64,000 bases of DNA from positions 294,189 to 358,188 of the forward strand of contig CAWEOA010000001.1 of the NCBI GenBank assembly GCA_963810615.1, read 5' to 3'. This document shows, piece after piece, positions 25,591-34,759 of this stretch; the first letter of the stretch is position 1, and every line of letters starts with the position of its first letter. The position numbers were made by a program, and so were the translations under genes. This stretch comes from JARRQJ01 sp963810615. Lineage in GTDB: Bacteria; Pseudomonadota; Gammaproteobacteria; DRLM01. Under the pieces are notes generated by a model that worked only from the letters and a program-made list of their open reading frames with translations, searched no databases and was not told where the DNA came from.

Positions 25591-25866
25591 CACTAGGGCC
25601 TGTTAACACTATCCATACCGCGGCGACGGAGGTCATTTTGGCGCGAGACAAGGCGCCGCGAACGCCGTGTACTTGAGGTACATAAGCGAGCGGCAACGCC
25701 GTATCGCGGCAAAATGACCCCGTCCCTTCGGGTTGCGCTCCAAAAGCGGCCATGCCGCGTTGCTCGTCGTTCATTTGGAATCAACCAAACTTCTCTCCTC
25801 GCGCCTTGCCTGGCCGCTTTTGGGGCAGCAACGCCGTGGCATGGATAGTGTTAACAGGCCCTAGTG
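25591..25866. mobile_element. MITE-like element with 26-bp perfect terminal inverted repeats
   Basis: 276 bases bounded by perfect 26-bp inverted repeats beginning CACTAGGGCCTGTTAACAC on the left (25591-25616) and ending GTGTTAACAGGCCCTAGTG on the right (25841-25866). The interior is GC-rich and contains the imperfect palindrome GTGTACTTGAGGTACAT, but no transposase. The outer CTAG on both sides may be a target duplication of a palindromic site, in which case the mobile unit proper starts at GGGCCTGTT. It must have been moved by a transposase acting in trans. Confidence 0.85.
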
Positions 25867-25877
25867 AGCTCGCGGGT

Positions 25878-26096
25878 ATGAGCAACGTTATCTTGCGCCC
25901 TTCCTTTGTGGCAGGGGCGCGCCATGATGTGACGTTCACCAAATTACCGAGTTGGCATAATAGTCTCGATTTGTATGCTATCTACGGCAGTGCTTTAGCG
26001 GGCCATGAGATTATCGGTCAGGCCTGTCAGGAGGTGCGTGGGAAGGTGACGTCTTTATATACCTTTTATAAAAACGACAACATTCTGACTTTATGA
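25878..26096 (+). CDS. Doubtful 72-residue open frame next to the MITE
   Basis: The frame beginning MSNVILRPSFVAGARHDVTF is continuous with reading through the right end of the MITE. There is no Shine-Dalgarno sequence and no recognised domain. It may be the remains of a gene interrupted by the element, or chance. Confidence 0.2.
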   Translation: MSNVILRPSFVAGARHDVTFTKLPSWHNSLDLYAIYGSALAGHEIIGQACQEVRGKVTSLYTFYKNDNILTL

Positions 26097-26222
26097 AAGG
26101 CCAGGATGATTATTTAAAGTTGTTATTGATGTGTTGTCCGAGACTCGCTAAGCCTGCGCTAATTCCAAATTGTTAATCTCACGACAGCACGAATATCCGT
26201 GTCAAATCCAGGAGTGATAATC

Positions 26223-26531
26223 ATGAAATTCAAACAAAGCTTGGCGGCAATTGCAGCAATTGGCCTTGCTGCTACCGTACTAATTGCGCACGCCTTTACC
26301 GGTGAAAAATATGCCAAGGAGGCTAAGGTCGACATTGCGGCTGCCCGTAGCGTCGCCCTTAAAGCATTCCCGGGCAAAATTACCGATGAGGAACTCGAAA
26401 TCGAGACAGGCGGCAGTGGCCTGCGCTATTCATTCGATATCCGGCACGGCGCTATAGTCCACGAAGTCGGAGTGGACGCAAAGACCGGCAAGGTGCTGGA
26501 GAACAGTAAGGAAGGGCCTAACCCGGACTGA
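26223..26531 (+). CDS. PepSY-domain exported protein 1
   Basis: 102 residues: a signal peptide (MKFKQSLAAIAAIGLAATVLIAHA) and one PepSY domain with the usual pattern 'DIAAARSVALKAFPGKITDEELE....GLRYSFDIRHG..VHEVGVDAKTGKVLENSKEG'. PepSY modules are periplasmic or extracytoplasmic and often bind or inhibit proteases, or sit next to sensor kinases. The start has AGGAG upstream. It is the first of two PepSY genes upstream of a two-component/RND operon and may provide its periplasmic input, which is inference. Confidence 0.9.
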   Translation: MKFKQSLAAIAAIGLAATVLIAHAFTGEKYAKEAKVDIAAARSVALKAFPGKITDEELEIETGGSGLRYSFDIRHGAIVHEVGVDAKTGKVLENSKEGPNPD

Positions 26532-26786
26532 CTCGGGGGTTGGAATCATAATGTATCCCATGTGGGGTTTTTGATTTTTTATCGAACATCGGGTGTTACA
26601 TCGCTAAGCAACCCTAACATACCGTCTATGTAGATAATTCCTGAGGATGTCATGTCTGGTGCTTTGTGTGGGCAGCCGAAAGGCAACTCTCGATCTGACT
26701 ATGAGGTAATTTCCTAATCATCTGCTAATTATCGGATGATATCTTGACACTCGCACCCATCTACAGCATTTCATGGAGCGATCAGT

Positions 26787-27122
26787 ATGAAACCCAAGTA
26801 TGTTTTGGTGGCCATGGCGGCGATGATCTTCGCCACGCTGGGCAGCGCATATGAAGCCAAATCCCTGCGAAGTGCCGCTGTGCCGATTGCCGTGACCCGG
26901 GTCGGGCTTGCCACCGCCGTTGCCACCGCCGAGCAGCATATGGGCGGCAAGGCATTAAGCGCGGAGTACGACCGGCACAAGGGTCAGTGGGACGTGGACG
27001 TGGAGGAGGGCGGCGGCAAGCGAGTCATGGATGTGGAGGTCGATGCTATGAGCGGTGTCATCGTCGCCGTCGGGGCGGATCAAGCGGAACTCGATGATGG
27101 CGGCAAGCCGGCTGAGGGGTGA
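26787..27122 (+). CDS. PepSY-domain exported protein 2
   Basis: 111 residues with a signal peptide (MKPKYVLVAMAAMIFATLGSAY) and a PepSY-like domain: 'RVGLATAVATAEQHMGGKALSAEYDRHKGQWDVDVEEGGGKRVMDVEVDAMSGVIVAV', whose final 'D..(T/S)G.v' strand is characteristic. The C-terminus is acidic. It is more diverged from PepSY protein 1 than a recent duplicate would be. It ends 119 bases before the response regulator, same strand. Position suggests it is co-regulated with the efflux operon. Confidence 0.85.
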   Translation: MKPKYVLVAMAAMIFATLGSAYEAKSLRSAAVPIAVTRVGLATAVATAEQHMGGKALSAEYDRHKGQWDVDVEEGGGKRVMDVEVDAMSGVIVAVGADQAELDDGGKPAEG

Positions 27123-27241
27123 TGATGCTCCGATTTGTGCCCACACCGTCGGCTTGCCTTGATTCGTGATGATGAGTGACAAGATGACTCAAGAAAGAGC
27201 TGTTAAGCTTTCGAATAATCATTGAATAAAAGGCATCCAGC

Positions 27242-27919
27242 GTGCGTATTCTCCTGGTTGAAGATGACAATATGATCGGCGAAGCTGTCGGCATCGCCTT
27301 GAAGGACGCGGGCTATGCCGTGGATTGGGTGAAAGACGGTGCCGCCGCCAGCCTGGTGCTTGGTGGCGATGAGCATCAAGCGGTGTTGTTAGACCTGGGA
27401 TTACCGGGGCAAAGTGGTCTGGAAGTATTGCGTGGGCTGCGAGCGCGGGGTAAAAACGTGCCCGTTATCATCATTACCGCACGCGATAGTGTGGATGAGC
27501 GTATCCAGGGCCTGGATTTCGGCGCCGACGACTACCTGGTCAAGCCATTCGATGTCAACGAACTGCTTGCCCGCTTACGGGCGGTGGTTCGCCGTCAGGG
27601 CGGACAGGCTGCACCGCTGCTGACCAATGGAATCGTCAGTCTCGACCCGGCTACCCGGGACGCCCGCCGGGGAGATGCGGTGTATCCATTAAGCGCACGG
27701 GAGTTTGCGCTTTTGCAGTCGCTGATGCTGCGTGCCGGCACAATTCTCACTCGTACAGAATTGGAAGAGCGCATCTATGGCTGGAACGAGGAAGTGGAGA
27801 GCAACGCCGTAGATTTCCTCATTCACGGTGTGCGTAAGAAACTCGGTGCCGACGTCATCAGAAACGTGCGCGGTGCGGGTTGGATGGTGGCCAAATCTGC
27901 TGCAGGGGATGGCGAATAA
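27242..27919 (+). CDS. OmpR/PhoB-family response regulator
   Basis: 225 residues. The receiver domain has the acidic pair EDD at 7-9, phospho-acceptor Asp in AVLLDLGLPG (about residue 51), the Thr in IIITARD and Lys in DYLVKPFD. The C-terminal winged helix has the OmpR pattern 'YPLSAREFALLQSLMLRAGTILTRTELEERIYGW....SNAVDFLIHGVRKKLG' and GAGWM. The start is GTG. It overlaps the next gene by one base (TAATG). Its cognate kinase is the last gene of the same operon (33340-34656). Confidence 0.95.
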   Translation: MRILLVEDDNMIGEAVGIALKDAGYAVDWVKDGAAASLVLGGDEHQAVLLDLGLPGQSGLEVLRGLRARGKNVPVIIITARDSVDERIQGLDFGADDYLVKPFDVNELLARLRAVVRRQGGQAAPLLTNGIVSLDPATRDARRGDAVYPLSAREFALLQSLMLRAGTILTRTELEERIYGWNEEVESNAVDFLIHGVRKKLGADVIRNVRGAGWMVAKSAAGDGE

Positions 27920-29271
27920 TGAGGTTAAATGTGGCCCTGATGGGCGTGGTGCTCCTCGCTGTGGGCGGCTGCGCCAGCTATTCACCCAAACCCCTGCCGA
28001 AGCACGTGGACTCGCTCCAGACCACGACCTCCATCGAGCTCGATGCTGGGCGCTTGCCGTTTCGTGATCTTTCCACCCATGTCTTTGATCCCTCCGACGG
28101 ATTTGACATGGGCGAGGTTGCGATGCTGGCGGTGGCGAATAATCCTCAACTTAAACAGGCACGGGATGATGTAGGTATTGCCCGCGCCCAATCGTTCGCC
28201 GCCGGCCTGTTGCCCGATCCGCAACTGGGTATAAGCGCCGATCATCCCACCAACGGCACAGTGGGAAATACCAACGCCTTTAACCTCAATCTCAATTACG
28301 ACATAAGCGCCTTGTTGTTGCGTTCTTCGCGCAAAAACGCTGCGGCAGCCGATGTGCAGCGGCTCAATTTGGAACTGCTATGGCAGGAGTGGCAGGTCGT
28401 GAGTCAGGCGCGCTTGCTGTTTACCCGATTGACTGCGCAAGATGCGCTGCTGACGCGCCTGCAAAGTGCTCGCCGGCTCCTGGCGGACCGCTACCGGAGC
28501 AGTCAGCAGGCCTTGGCGGCGGGTAACGTTATTGTCGACGTCTCCACCGCCGATTTGGCTGCTCTCCAGGATATCGAGCGCCGTCTCAATGAACTGCAAC
28601 GTAAGCGCCTGCAAAATCGCGCCGATCTGAACGCCGTGCTGGGCCTGGCGCCCGACATGAAGCTGAAATTGGTGGGTGAGTCCCATGTGGTAATTGCCGG
28701 CACTGCCGGCCTGCGCGCTGATTTGGAACAGCGTCTTATCAGCCGGCCCGATCTACAGGCATTGCAAGCGGGCTATCACTTCCAGGAAGAAAAATTTCGC
28801 GGGGCGGTGCTGGCGCAGTTCCCGGCGCTGAACATAGGTCTTAGCCGGGCGCGCGATACCAGTGGGCTGTACACCCTGGGTTTTGCATTGAGCTTGAATC
28901 TGCCGCTTTTAAACGGGAATCGCGGCAATATCGCCATTGAAGACGCCACTCGCAAAAAACTGTTCGATGAATACCAGAACCGGCTCAACAGCGCCTACAG
29001 TGAGGTTACCGTGGCGCTGGAAAATATCCCCTTACTGCAAGACCAGTTGCAGCGCACCCGCCAGGGTATGACGGAATTGCACAGCGCGCTGCACGGTGCG
29101 GATAGCGCGTATGCAGCTGGGAATCTTGCTGCGCCCGACTACGTGCGGCTACGGACGGCCCTGCTAGACAAACAAACCGAGGCCATTAATCTACGAGAGG
29201 CATTGCTGGAACAGCGCATCGCCCTGGAAACCCTGCTAGGTCCCGACCCCACCCAACTAAGCAATAACTAA
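27919..29271 (+). CDS. TolC-family outer-membrane efflux factor, lipoprotein type
   Basis: 450 residues. The N-terminus MRLNVALMGVVLLAVGGCAS is a lipoprotein signal with Cys about residue 17. Two OEP repeats follow (about 75-250 and 265-440) with the long amphipathic helices of the TolC barrel/tunnel (for example 'ARAQSFAAGLLPDPQLGISAD', 'DLQALQAGYHFQEEKFRGAVLAQFPALNIG'). It forms the outer-membrane channel of the tripartite pump encoded with the adaptor and RND genes downstream. The ATG at 27919 overlaps the response regulator's stop by one base, which fixes the start. Confidence 0.93.
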   Translation: MRLNVALMGVVLLAVGGCASYSPKPLPKHVDSLQTTTSIELDAGRLPFRDLSTHVFDPSDGFDMGEVAMLAVANNPQLKQARDDVGIARAQSFAAGLLPDPQLGISADHPTNGTVGNTNAFNLNLNYDISALLLRSSRKNAAAADVQRLNLELLWQEWQVVSQARLLFTRLTAQDALLTRLQSARRLLADRYRSSQQALAAGNVIVDVSTADLAALQDIERRLNELQRKRLQNRADLNAVLGLAPDMKLKLVGESHVVIAGTAGLRADLEQRLISRPDLQALQAGYHFQEEKFRGAVLAQFPALNIGLSRARDTSGLYTLGFALSLNLPLLNGNRGNIAIEDATRKKLFDEYQNRLNSAYSEVTVALENIPLLQDQLQRTRQGMTELHSALHGADSAYAAGNLAAPDYVRLRTALLDKQTEAINLREALLEQRIALETLLGPDPTQLSNN

Positions 29272-29285
29272 GGGAGTAGCCCCTG

Positions 29286-30302
29286 ATGCGTACGGGAGTA
29301 CTTATACTGAGTTTATCTTTGAGCGCTCAATCGGTATTGGCCGAGCAAGCTCCTACGGTGCAGGTCGAGACAGTAGCGCTGACGCAGCAAACCATGACGG
29401 AGATCATCTCGGGTTACGGGGTGGTATCGCCGGATACTCGTCATGTTCAAACCATCGATTTGCCGCGTCCCGGACAGATTGTGGCCTTGCCGGTAAATGC
29501 CGGCCAGATGGTGGAAAAGGGCGAGACCTTATTGAAATTCGCTACTGCCAGCGATGCTATGTTGGCTTATCAGCAGGCAAGATCGGCAGTGGCTTTCGCA
29601 AAGAGCGAAGTTGCACGTACCCAACAATTATTGAATCAGCAGCTGGCGACCCAGTCGCAACTCGCTGCGACGAAGAAGGCATTGGCTGATGCCGAGGCGG
29701 CGATGCACGCTCAGGAGAAAATCGGTGCAGGTCGCGCGCTGGAACGGGTAAGTGCGCCGTTCAGCGGTATGGTAGTGGCTGTGCAGGCCGTGCGGGGCGA
29801 TCGTCTGGCCGCCGCCGCACCGGTATTGCAACTGGTACCCGCCGGTGCCAAGCGCGTGCTCATGGGCGTGGAACCCGAAGAGGCATCTCGCGTACGGCCG
29901 GGCATGGCGGTGAATGTGGTTCCGGTGTTTGATAACGGCCAGAGGGTGAAGGGCAAGGTGGCCGAGATATTCGGCGTCGTCAACCCTCAAACCCAGTTTG
30001 TCGATGTGCTGGTCGATGTGCCGGATAACCGGCTGATGCTCGGGGTGCGGGTGAGTGCCGAGATTGAGCTGCATGCGCAAGCGGAGTGGGTGGTGCCGCG
30101 TTCGGCGGTGTTACGCGATCAACACGGTGCCTATATTTATCAAGTGCGGGACGGTAAGGCCCATCGAGTCGAGGTGCAAACCGGTCTGGAACAGGGCGGC
30201 AAGGTCGCCGTGCATGGGGCGTTTGCGCCCGGGGATCCCGTGGTGAGTTTGGGCAACTATGAATTGCAGGACGGCATGGCGGTGCGCGGGAGTCCGCCGT
30301 GA
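29286..30302 (+). CDS. RND efflux periplasmic adaptor (HlyD/MFP family)
   Basis: 338 residues. The signal peptide (MRTGVLILSLSLSAQSVLAEQAP) lacks a lipobox. Then come the lipoyl-like half (IDLPRPGQIVALPVNAGQMVEKGETLLKF), a short alpha-hairpin (ARSAVAFAKSEVARTQQLLNQQLATQSQL), the second lipoyl half (APFSGMVVAVQAVRGD) and the beta-barrel/membrane-proximal domains (NRLMLGVRVSAEI, VVPRSAVLRDQHGAYIYQV). No His- or Met-rich metal-binding tail is visible, which argues against a Cus-type metal pump. ATGA overlap with the RND gene. Confidence 0.93.
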   Translation: MRTGVLILSLSLSAQSVLAEQAPTVQVETVALTQQTMTEIISGYGVVSPDTRHVQTIDLPRPGQIVALPVNAGQMVEKGETLLKFATASDAMLAYQQARSAVAFAKSEVARTQQLLNQQLATQSQLAATKKALADAEAAMHAQEKIGAGRALERVSAPFSGMVVAVQAVRGDRLAAAAPVLQLVPAGAKRVLMGVEPEEASRVRPGMAVNVVPVFDNGQRVKGKVAEIFGVVNPQTQFVDVLVDVPDNRLMLGVRVSAEIELHAQAEWVVPRSAVLRDQHGAYIYQVRDGKAHRVEVQTGLEQGGKVAVHGAFAPGDPVVSLGNYELQDGMAVRGSPP

Positions 30303-33300
30303 GCTTCAGCCAATGGATGCAGTCGCATCGTCGTTCTATCCTGTTCCTGCTGCTATTATTGGCCTTGGCGGGTGCGCTGGCGGCGTTCAAATTGCCGGTG
30401 ACCTTGTTCCCCAAGGTGGATTTCCCCCGGGTGGTGGTGTCGCTGGAAGCAGGAGATAGACCCGCCGATCTAATGATGCTGGCGGTGACCCAGCCGGTCG
30501 AGGAAGCGGTGCGCCGCGTGCCGGGCGTGCGCAATGTGCGTTCCACCACCAGCCGCGGATCGGCGGACGTCTCGGTGAGTTTCGATTGGGGCATCGATAT
30601 GGGCCTGGCGACCTCCCAGGTTAATCAAGCCATCACCCAGATACTGCCAAATCTACCCGCCGGCACTCAGTTGTCGACCAAGCGCATGGACCCTACGGTG
30701 TTTCCCATCCTGGCATACAGCCTGACGTCCGCTAGCCTATCGCAAACTGCTTTATACGATTTGGCGCGCTATCAATTGCGACCGCTGCTGTCCAGCGTCA
30801 CCGGGGTGGCGCGGGTCGAGGTGATGGGCGGCGCCCAGGAGGAATATCAGGTCATCGTGAAGCCGGCGCGGCTTCAGGCGTACGGACTGACCCTGTCCGA
30901 TGTGGCGAAGGCATTGAGTGCGGCCAATGTGGTTACTGCCGTGGGACGTCTGGAAGATCATTATAAGCTGTATCTGGCGATCGCCGACACGCGCCTGAAA
31001 ACGCTGCAGCAAATCGGCGAGACCATTATAAAAAGCGGCGCCAGCGGTATCGTTCGTCTGGAGGATGTGGCGCAGGTGCGTGACGGCATGGTACCGCAGT
31101 GGATCAAGGTCGATGCCGACGGGCGTCCTGCGGTGTTGTTAAACATTTATCAGCAGCCCGGCGGCAACAGCGTGCAAATTGCCCGTGATGTCGCGGCCAA
31201 AATCGCCGCTCATCGCGCGCAATTACCCTCGGAGGTCAAGCTTGCCAACTGGTATGACCAAAGCGAACTGGTGGTTAATGCCGCCGGTAGCGTGCGCGAT
31301 GCTGTTCTAATTGGAACGGGGCTGGCGGTGCTGGTGTTATTGGCCTTTCTGCGTAATATCAAGATCACCCTGATCGCCGCGGTGGTGGTGCCGACGGTGC
31401 TGGCGGCCACGGTAGTATTGCTCTATGTGCTCGGAATGAGTTTCAACATCATGACCCTGGGCGGAATGGCGGCGGCGGTAGGACTCATCATCGACGATGC
31501 CATCGTCATGATCGAACATATCGTGAGACGCTTGCGCGGCGCCGCCGAGAAACACCACGGCCGGGTCATGACCGCCGCCATGGAGTTTATGCGACCTTTA
31601 GCGGGTTCGTCCGCTTCCACTATCATAATATTTTTACCGCTGGCATTTCTAACCGGCGTGAGCGGTGCGTTCTTCAAGGCGCTGTCGCTGACCATGGCGG
31701 CGGGGCTGATCATTTCCTTTCTGGTTACCTGGTCGGCGGTACCGCTGTTGGCGGATCACTTCTTGAACGAGAAAGACGCAAATCAAAAGGAAGGCGGACA
31801 TATTACCGAGTGGCTGCATCGCGCCTATGAAGCCATGATGCAACGCATTCTCGCACGGCCGCTGCTGGTCGTTTTGTTAGTATTGCCCTTGCTGGGCGCC
31901 GGATATGCCGCCTTCAAACATATCGGTTCGGGTTTCATGCCGGCCATGGACGAGGGTGGTTTTATCCTGGATTATCGCGCCGAACCGGGAACATCATTGA
32001 TCGAGACCGATCGCCTGTTACAACAGGTGGAGGCCATCATTAAGGCCAACCCCTACGTGGATACCTATTCGCGCCGTACCGGCACCCAACTGGGCGGCGG
32101 TCTCACCGAGGCCTATGAAGGCGATTTCTTCGTACGGCTGATAGCCGGAAAGCGACCGCCCATCGAGACGATCATGGACGACATCCGCAGCCAGGTCGAG
32201 CAGCATGTACCGGGGCTCGATATCGAACTGGCGCAATTGATGGAAGACGTCATCGGCGATCTGACCTCGGTGCCCCAGCCCATCGAGATCAAGCTGTTCT
32301 CCGACAATCCAGAGGACTTGCGCATCACGGCAGCAAAAGTGGTGGCGGAGATCAATAAAGTGCCGGGCGTGGTGGATACCCGCGACGGCATTAACCCCGC
32401 GGGCGATGCCTTGGAGATCCGGGTGGATAGGGTGAAGGCCGCGCTTGAAGGCATGGATCCCGATAGTATTACGCACATCGTCAGCGGCTATCTGTCCGGG
32501 GTGGTCACCACCCAAATGCAGAAAGGACCGAAACTGGTCGGCGTCCGCGTGTGGACGCCGCGCGAGCAGCGCAGCATTGTCCCGGACGTCGGGAACCTGA
32601 TGATCCGTGCGCCCGACGGTCATGAGTTTCACTTAAAGCGGGTGGCGCGCATTGTGCCGGTCGGCGGTCAGCCGCAGATCAATCGGGAAAACCTCAAGCG
32701 CATGGTGGCGGTAACGGGGCGCATCAGCGGCCGCTCCATGGGTGCGGTGATCGCCGATATTCAGAAACAGATGGCCGCGCCGGGTCTGTTGCCTACGGGC
32801 ATGTATTACCAACTTGGCGGTCTCTACAAGCAACAGCAGATCGCCTTCCGCGGGCTGATGGCGGTATTTGCCGCCGCCGTAGGGTTGGTTTTCCTGCTGC
32901 TGTTGTTTCTGTATGAAAGCTTCCGGATGGCCCTGGCGATTCTGGCAATACCGCTATTGGCAGTGTCCGCCGTGTTCATCGGTTTATGGTTGGCGGATAT
33001 CGAGCTCAATATTTCCGCGATGATGGGCATGACCATGATCATCGGCATCGTCACCGAGGTTGCTATTTTCTATTTTTCCGAGTATCGCGATTTGATCCAT
33101 GACCTGCCGTTCCACGACGCATTGATCGCCGCGGGCAAGAATCGTATGCGGCCCATCGCCATGACCACCTTTGCCGCGATTCTTACCTTGTTACCCTTGG
33201 CCTTCGCCATCGGCCAGGGATCCGCCATGCAGCAGCCCCTGGCGGTGGCCATCATCGCCGGCCTGGCGGTGCAATTGCCGCTGGTGTTGATGGTGATGCC

Positions 33301-33343
33301 GGTGTTATACAAGGTCATGGGTAAGCCGGATCGCGCCTCATGA
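30299..33343 (+). CDS. RND-family inner-membrane efflux transporter
   Basis: 1014 residues with 12 predicted membrane helices and two large periplasmic loops. TM4 has GGMAAAVGLIIDDAIVMIEHI, with the Asp-Asp pair of the proton relay as in HAE-type (AcrB-like) drug pumps. TM10 has MMGMTMIIGIVTEVAIFYFSEY, where AcrB has a Lys and Cus-type metal pumps have a Glu; here it is Glu. The residue mix means the substrate cannot be assigned from sequence. The start GTG overlaps the adaptor by ATGA-type coupling and the stop overlaps the kinase start. The five-gene order RR-OMF-MFP-RND-HK is compact. Confidence 0.94.
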   Translation: MSFSQWMQSHRRSILFLLLLLALAGALAAFKLPVTLFPKVDFPRVVVSLEAGDRPADLMMLAVTQPVEEAVRRVPGVRNVRSTTSRGSADVSVSFDWGIDMGLATSQVNQAITQILPNLPAGTQLSTKRMDPTVFPILAYSLTSASLSQTALYDLARYQLRPLLSSVTGVARVEVMGGAQEEYQVIVKPARLQAYGLTLSDVAKALSAANVVTAVGRLEDHYKLYLAIADTRLKTLQQIGETIIKSGASGIVRLEDVAQVRDGMVPQWIKVDADGRPAVLLNIYQQPGGNSVQIARDVAAKIAAHRAQLPSEVKLANWYDQSELVVNAAGSVRDAVLIGTGLAVLVLLAFLRNIKITLIAAVVVPTVLAATVVLLYVLGMSFNIMTLGGMAAAVGLIIDDAIVMIEHIVRRLRGAAEKHHGRVMTAAMEFMRPLAGSSASTIIIFLPLAFLTGVSGAFFKALSLTMAAGLIISFLVTWSAVPLLADHFLNEKDANQKEGGHITEWLHRAYEAMMQRILARPLLVVLLVLPLLGAGYAAFKHIGSGFMPAMDEGGFILDYRAEPGTSLIETDRLLQQVEAIIKANPYVDTYSRRTGTQLGGGLTEAYEGDFFVRLIAGKRPPIETIMDDIRSQVEQHVPGLDIELAQLMEDVIGDLTSVPQPIEIKLFSDNPEDLRITAAKVVAEINKVPGVVDTRDGINPAGDALEIRVDRVKAALEGMDPDSITHIVSGYLSGVVTTQMQKGPKLVGVRVWTPREQRSIVPDVGNLMIRAPDGHEFHLKRVARIVPVGGQPQINRENLKRMVAVTGRISGRSMGAVIADIQKQMAAPGLLPTGMYYQLGGLYKQQQIAFRGLMAVFAAAVGLVFLLLLFLYESFRMALAILAIPLLAVSAVFIGLWLADIELNISAMMGMTMIIGIVTEVAIFYFSEYRDLIHDLPFHDALIAAGKNRMRPIAMTTFAAILTLLPLAFAIGQGSAMQQPLAVAIIAGLAVQLPLVLMVMPVLYKVMGKPDRAS

Positions 33344-34656
33344 GCCGCTCTCTCGAACGCCAACTCTCCCGTACTTTGGGGTTGACCATTATCCTGGTCG
33401 GCATGGCGGCGGGCGCGGTTTCGTTCATGTTTGCCATTCAAGAGGCCGAGGAATTTCAGGACGACACCTTGCGGCAAATCGCCACCGTGAGCGATGTCGA
33501 TGAATTGAACGCAGCTGGACGTCGCGACGCCGTTATCAGCACGCTGAACAGCACCGAGGGCGATCCTGAGGACCGGGTGTTGGTTGTGTCCCTGTCCGCC
33601 GGCGCGATGGCTAGCCCATCATGGTTGTCGACAGGCCTGCAGCCCGGATTTCATACCGTGGGGGGTCCCGGAGGCAACTGGCGAGTGTTCGTGCGGGAAG
33701 CGCTGCCCGGCAAACGGCTCGCTGTTGCCCAGGCGACTGATATGCGCGATGAAGCCGCCATGGACAGCGCTTTGCGTACTCTGGTGCCGCTGGCCATTTT
33801 ATTGCCGCTGTTGGTGTGGCTCATCGCGCGGATCGTGCGCAAGGAATTCGCCCCCTTGCGACTGCTTGCGCAAAAACTGGATGAGCAGCCGCCGGAACAC
33901 CCCAAACTCCTGCCCGATGCAGGCTTGCTCGACGAGATTGCGCCGTTCGTGTGGGCGATCAACCGGCTGTTGGAGCGGGTAACCCGCCTCATGGGGGAAC
34001 AGCGGCGTTTTGTCGCCGATGCCGCCCACGAATTGCGTACTCCGCTGACCGCCTTGTCGCTGCAAGCACAGAACCTCGATAAGGCCGCCACGCTGGAACT
34101 TATGCGCGAACGCATTGTTCCTCTGCGTGCCGGTATAGAGCGGGCGCGACGTTTGACGGAGCAGCTGTTGAGCCTGGCCAGAAGCCAGGCCGGCGCTCCT
34201 GCACTGGAATCGGTGAACGTCTCGAAAGTGGCGCGCGAACTCATTGCAGAATACCTGGCCCTGGCCGAGGAGCGTGATATCGATCTCGGCTTGGACGCCG
34301 CCGAGGATATCGTGCTGACAGCCGAGCCGCGTGCCTTGAGTTCGATTCTTAAGAACGGGCTGGATAATGCCTTGCGTTATACTCCCAGGGGTGGCGAGGT
34401 AACTTTAAGCCTTTATACTGAGGGTGATGCTGCCGTGATCGAGGTTCGCGATTCCGGGCCGGGCATTGCCGCCGCCGAGCGCCAGCGCGTGTTCGATCCT
34501 TTCTATCGCTTAGACGGCAGCCATGGCGAAGGCAGTGGTTTGGGTCTCGCCATTGCGCGCGATGCGGCGGTGCGGCTGGGGGGTACGGTCAGCTTGCATG
34601 ACCGTAGCGATGGACCGGGGCTGGTATTTCGTTACCGGCAAAACCGTGTTCTTTGA
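33340..34656 (+). CDS. Membrane sensor histidine kinase of the RND efflux operon
   Basis: 438 residues. TM1 (about 10-31) and TM2 (about 145-166) enclose a periplasmic sensor of about 110 residues. A short HAMP-like linker leads to the H box FVADAAHELRTPLTALSLQA (phospho-acceptor His), the N box LKNGLDNALRYTP, the G1 box EVRDSGPGI, the F box FDPFYRLDG and the G2 box GSGLGLAIARDAA. All catalytic motifs are intact. It is the last gene of the operon and the likely partner of the response regulator at 27242. Efflux genes lying between regulator and kinase is unusual but coherent. Confidence 0.94.
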   Translation: MSRSLERQLSRTLGLTIILVGMAAGAVSFMFAIQEAEEFQDDTLRQIATVSDVDELNAAGRRDAVISTLNSTEGDPEDRVLVVSLSAGAMASPSWLSTGLQPGFHTVGGPGGNWRVFVREALPGKRLAVAQATDMRDEAAMDSALRTLVPLAILLPLLVWLIARIVRKEFAPLRLLAQKLDEQPPEHPKLLPDAGLLDEIAPFVWAINRLLERVTRLMGEQRRFVADAAHELRTPLTALSLQAQNLDKAATLELMRERIVPLRAGIERARRLTEQLLSLARSQAGAPALESVNVSKVARELIAEYLALAEERDIDLGLDAAEDIVLTAEPRALSSILKNGLDNALRYTPRGGEVTLSLYTEGDAAVIEVRDSGPGIAAAERQRVFDPFYRLDGSHGEGSGLGLAIARDAAVRLGGTVSLHDRSDGPGLVFRYRQNRVL

Positions 34657-34759
34657 TCATAACCCGACCGCTGCCCGCAGAGCCGGATGAGTGAATGGAG
34701 ATAATTGCGCGGCGCATAAACTGTGATTGACGGAGCGGATACAGAGTAGCACTTAAGCG

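Noticed and set aside
25560..25900. CRISPR or other defence array
   Set aside because: Only two inverted copies of one repeat occur, with a single interior; no regularly spaced direct repeats were seen anywhere in the window.
30299..33343. Heavy-metal (CusA) efflux pump
   Set aside because: TM4 has the Asp-Asp pair of drug-type pumps, and the adaptor lacks a Met/His-rich metal-binding region; left as unassigned substrate.
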